This document shows positions 63,241-64,000 of a stretch of DNA of 64,000 bases, in pieces. A program made the position numbers and the translations under genes. The notes under the pieces were generated by a model. The model did not search any database and was not told the origin of the DNA. It saw only the letters and a program-made list of their open reading frames with translations. This DNA comes from Oligoflexus tunisiensis (lineage in GTDB: Bacteria; Bdellovibrionota_B; Oligoflexia; Oligoflexales; Oligoflexaceae): contig NZ_BDFO01000001.1 in NCBI RefSeq assembly GCF_001748245.1, forward strand, positions 4,111,853 through 4,175,852. The letters run 5' to 3'. Position 1 is the stretch's first letter. Every line of letters begins with the position of its first letter.

Positions 63241-64000
63241 ATGAAGCTCGGGTCCTATAATCGGCCAGGCAGATTTCTCTTTCACTATTCCCTGGTCTTG
63301 TTTTCAACGCTCGTTGTTCTATGGCTTGCGGCTTGTCAGGGTCGTCAGTGGCTGAGCAGAGAGACCAGAACCACTTCCACAAATTCCACAAATTCCTCAG
63401 ATGAGACGCCAGCCTTTGACAACAAGGAAGCTGAGCTGGATCCTTTCGTCCAGCGAAGCAGCAGGACCGCTGGCAGAAAGTTTCAAGCAGTCATGACACT
63501 CAGAGGCAGCTCTTCCTCTTAACTTTCGCCAATCCGAGCGGAGCCAGCCTGCAGGTCCTGCTCATCTTCAATGATGGACATATTCTGATTGATGGCATCG
63601 CCGGCAACAGCTCGCTGGGTACCAATCTGGTTCGCAACGGCGGCTTTGACGAATACGAAGTCGTCGCGGGCTCGACCAATTCGCGCACCACGTCAACTCA
63701 GTCGGAGACCTGGAAAGCCGAGCCCGCTGAGACCCATAACTGTGCCGACGGGATTGCTTACATCGAAGCCCAGGTCGGTCGTATGCTGACCAGCGTTGGC
63801 GCACCCTATGAGGGCGAAAAAAACACGGAACTCGATTCCGCATGCTCCAGCGGCACCGGCGGGAACATTTACCTTTATCAGGATCTGCCTATCAAAGCGG
63901 GTTCCCAGTTCTGGTATAAAAAGCGGGCGACGGTAACCCAGACTGTCGATGCCAGGCTGGGTTCGACCATGGTTTTCTCCAAAGCCAATGAAGCTCTGCA
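63241..64000 (+). pseudogene. Lipoprotein with sugar-binding-like domain, apparently frameshifted; continues past window
   Basis: ATG 63241 (GGAAGGG upstream) gives a lipoprotein signal (lipobox LAAC near 31) and a Thr/Ser linker, then stops at 63520-63522 after 93 residues. The frame one base back is open from before 63519 to the window end with good protein (LTFANPSGASLQVLLIF, NLVRNGGFDEYEV), typical of galactose-binding-like or carbohydrate-binding domains. The two parts therefore look like one gene broken by an indel between about 63420 and 63515. It could be an authentic pseudogene or a sequencing error. Confidence 0.6.

Noticed and set aside
1..64000. tRNA or rRNA genes
   Set aside because: No cloverleaf, CCA-type end or rRNA-like stretch was recognised on either strand.

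Overview
The window looks like chromosomal DNA of a free-living or predatory Gram-negative bacterium, most plausibly a relative of Oligoflexus or Bdellovibrio. This is inferred from style of gene content only: no rRNA or tRNA is present to place it. At least fourteen predicted lipoproteins, several outer-membrane beta-barrels, three very similar 7TM-DISM/Hpt/ATPase signalling proteins and secreted proteases with a chitin-active LPMO support a Gram-negative envelope and a lifestyle that degrades other organisms.

Region by region. 1-0.45 kb: end of an RCC1-repeat protein. 0.5-8.2 kb: two paralogous membrane SpoIIE-type phosphatases around a FecR-domain protein, then an opposing pair of envelope genes. 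8.4-8.8 kb: relics of IS5- and IS3-type transposases. 9.0-11.9 kb: first 7TM-DISM kinase-like protein. 12.0-24.1 kb: an eleven-gene minus-strand operon with MotA and MotB stator homologues, a membrane protein whose cytoplasmic end resembles FliG, FlgO/TolB-like periplasmic/barrel proteins, TPR and lipoproteins and an AgmX/TonB-like protein. I read it as a non-flagellar, ion-driven envelope machine.

24.4-26.9 kb: small barrel remnant, astacin-like lipoprotein protease and an IS66 fragment. 27.4-37.7 kb: an eight-gene plus-strand operon of secreted proteins. Five diverged copies of one cysteine-containing domain that I do not recognise are spread over four of them, together with two paralogous small anchored proteins and an FGE/SUMF1-fold protein. 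Several genes overlap by ATGA, so they are translationally coupled. 38-46 kb: barrel, lipoproteins, PDZ protein with a QQDPG repeat, mono-haem cytochrome lipoprotein, VWA lipoprotein and a possible MACPF-like pore-former. 47-48 kb: a DDE-type transposase with an apparent E-to-D change. 48.6-52.2 kb: second 7TM-DISM kinase-like protein with an HTH-receiver regulator of inverted domain order. 52.4-58.7 kb: chitin-binding lipoprotein, AA10 LPMO, a second astacin/matrixin-like protease, an M48 protease and a ricin-B lectin. 58.9-62.7 kb: third 7TM-DISM protein and a second cytochrome lipoprotein. 63.2-64 kb: a lipoprotein gene that appears frameshifted.

A 12-bp palindrome, consensus TTCGTTAACGAA, occurs eleven times between 24.2 and 57.7 kb, nearly always in the upstream region of a secreted hydrolase, lectin, toxin-like gene or of the 27-38 kb operon, and I found none in 1-24 kb. 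It probably marks a single regulon of secreted effectors. All functional statements are from reading the sequence; no database search was run.
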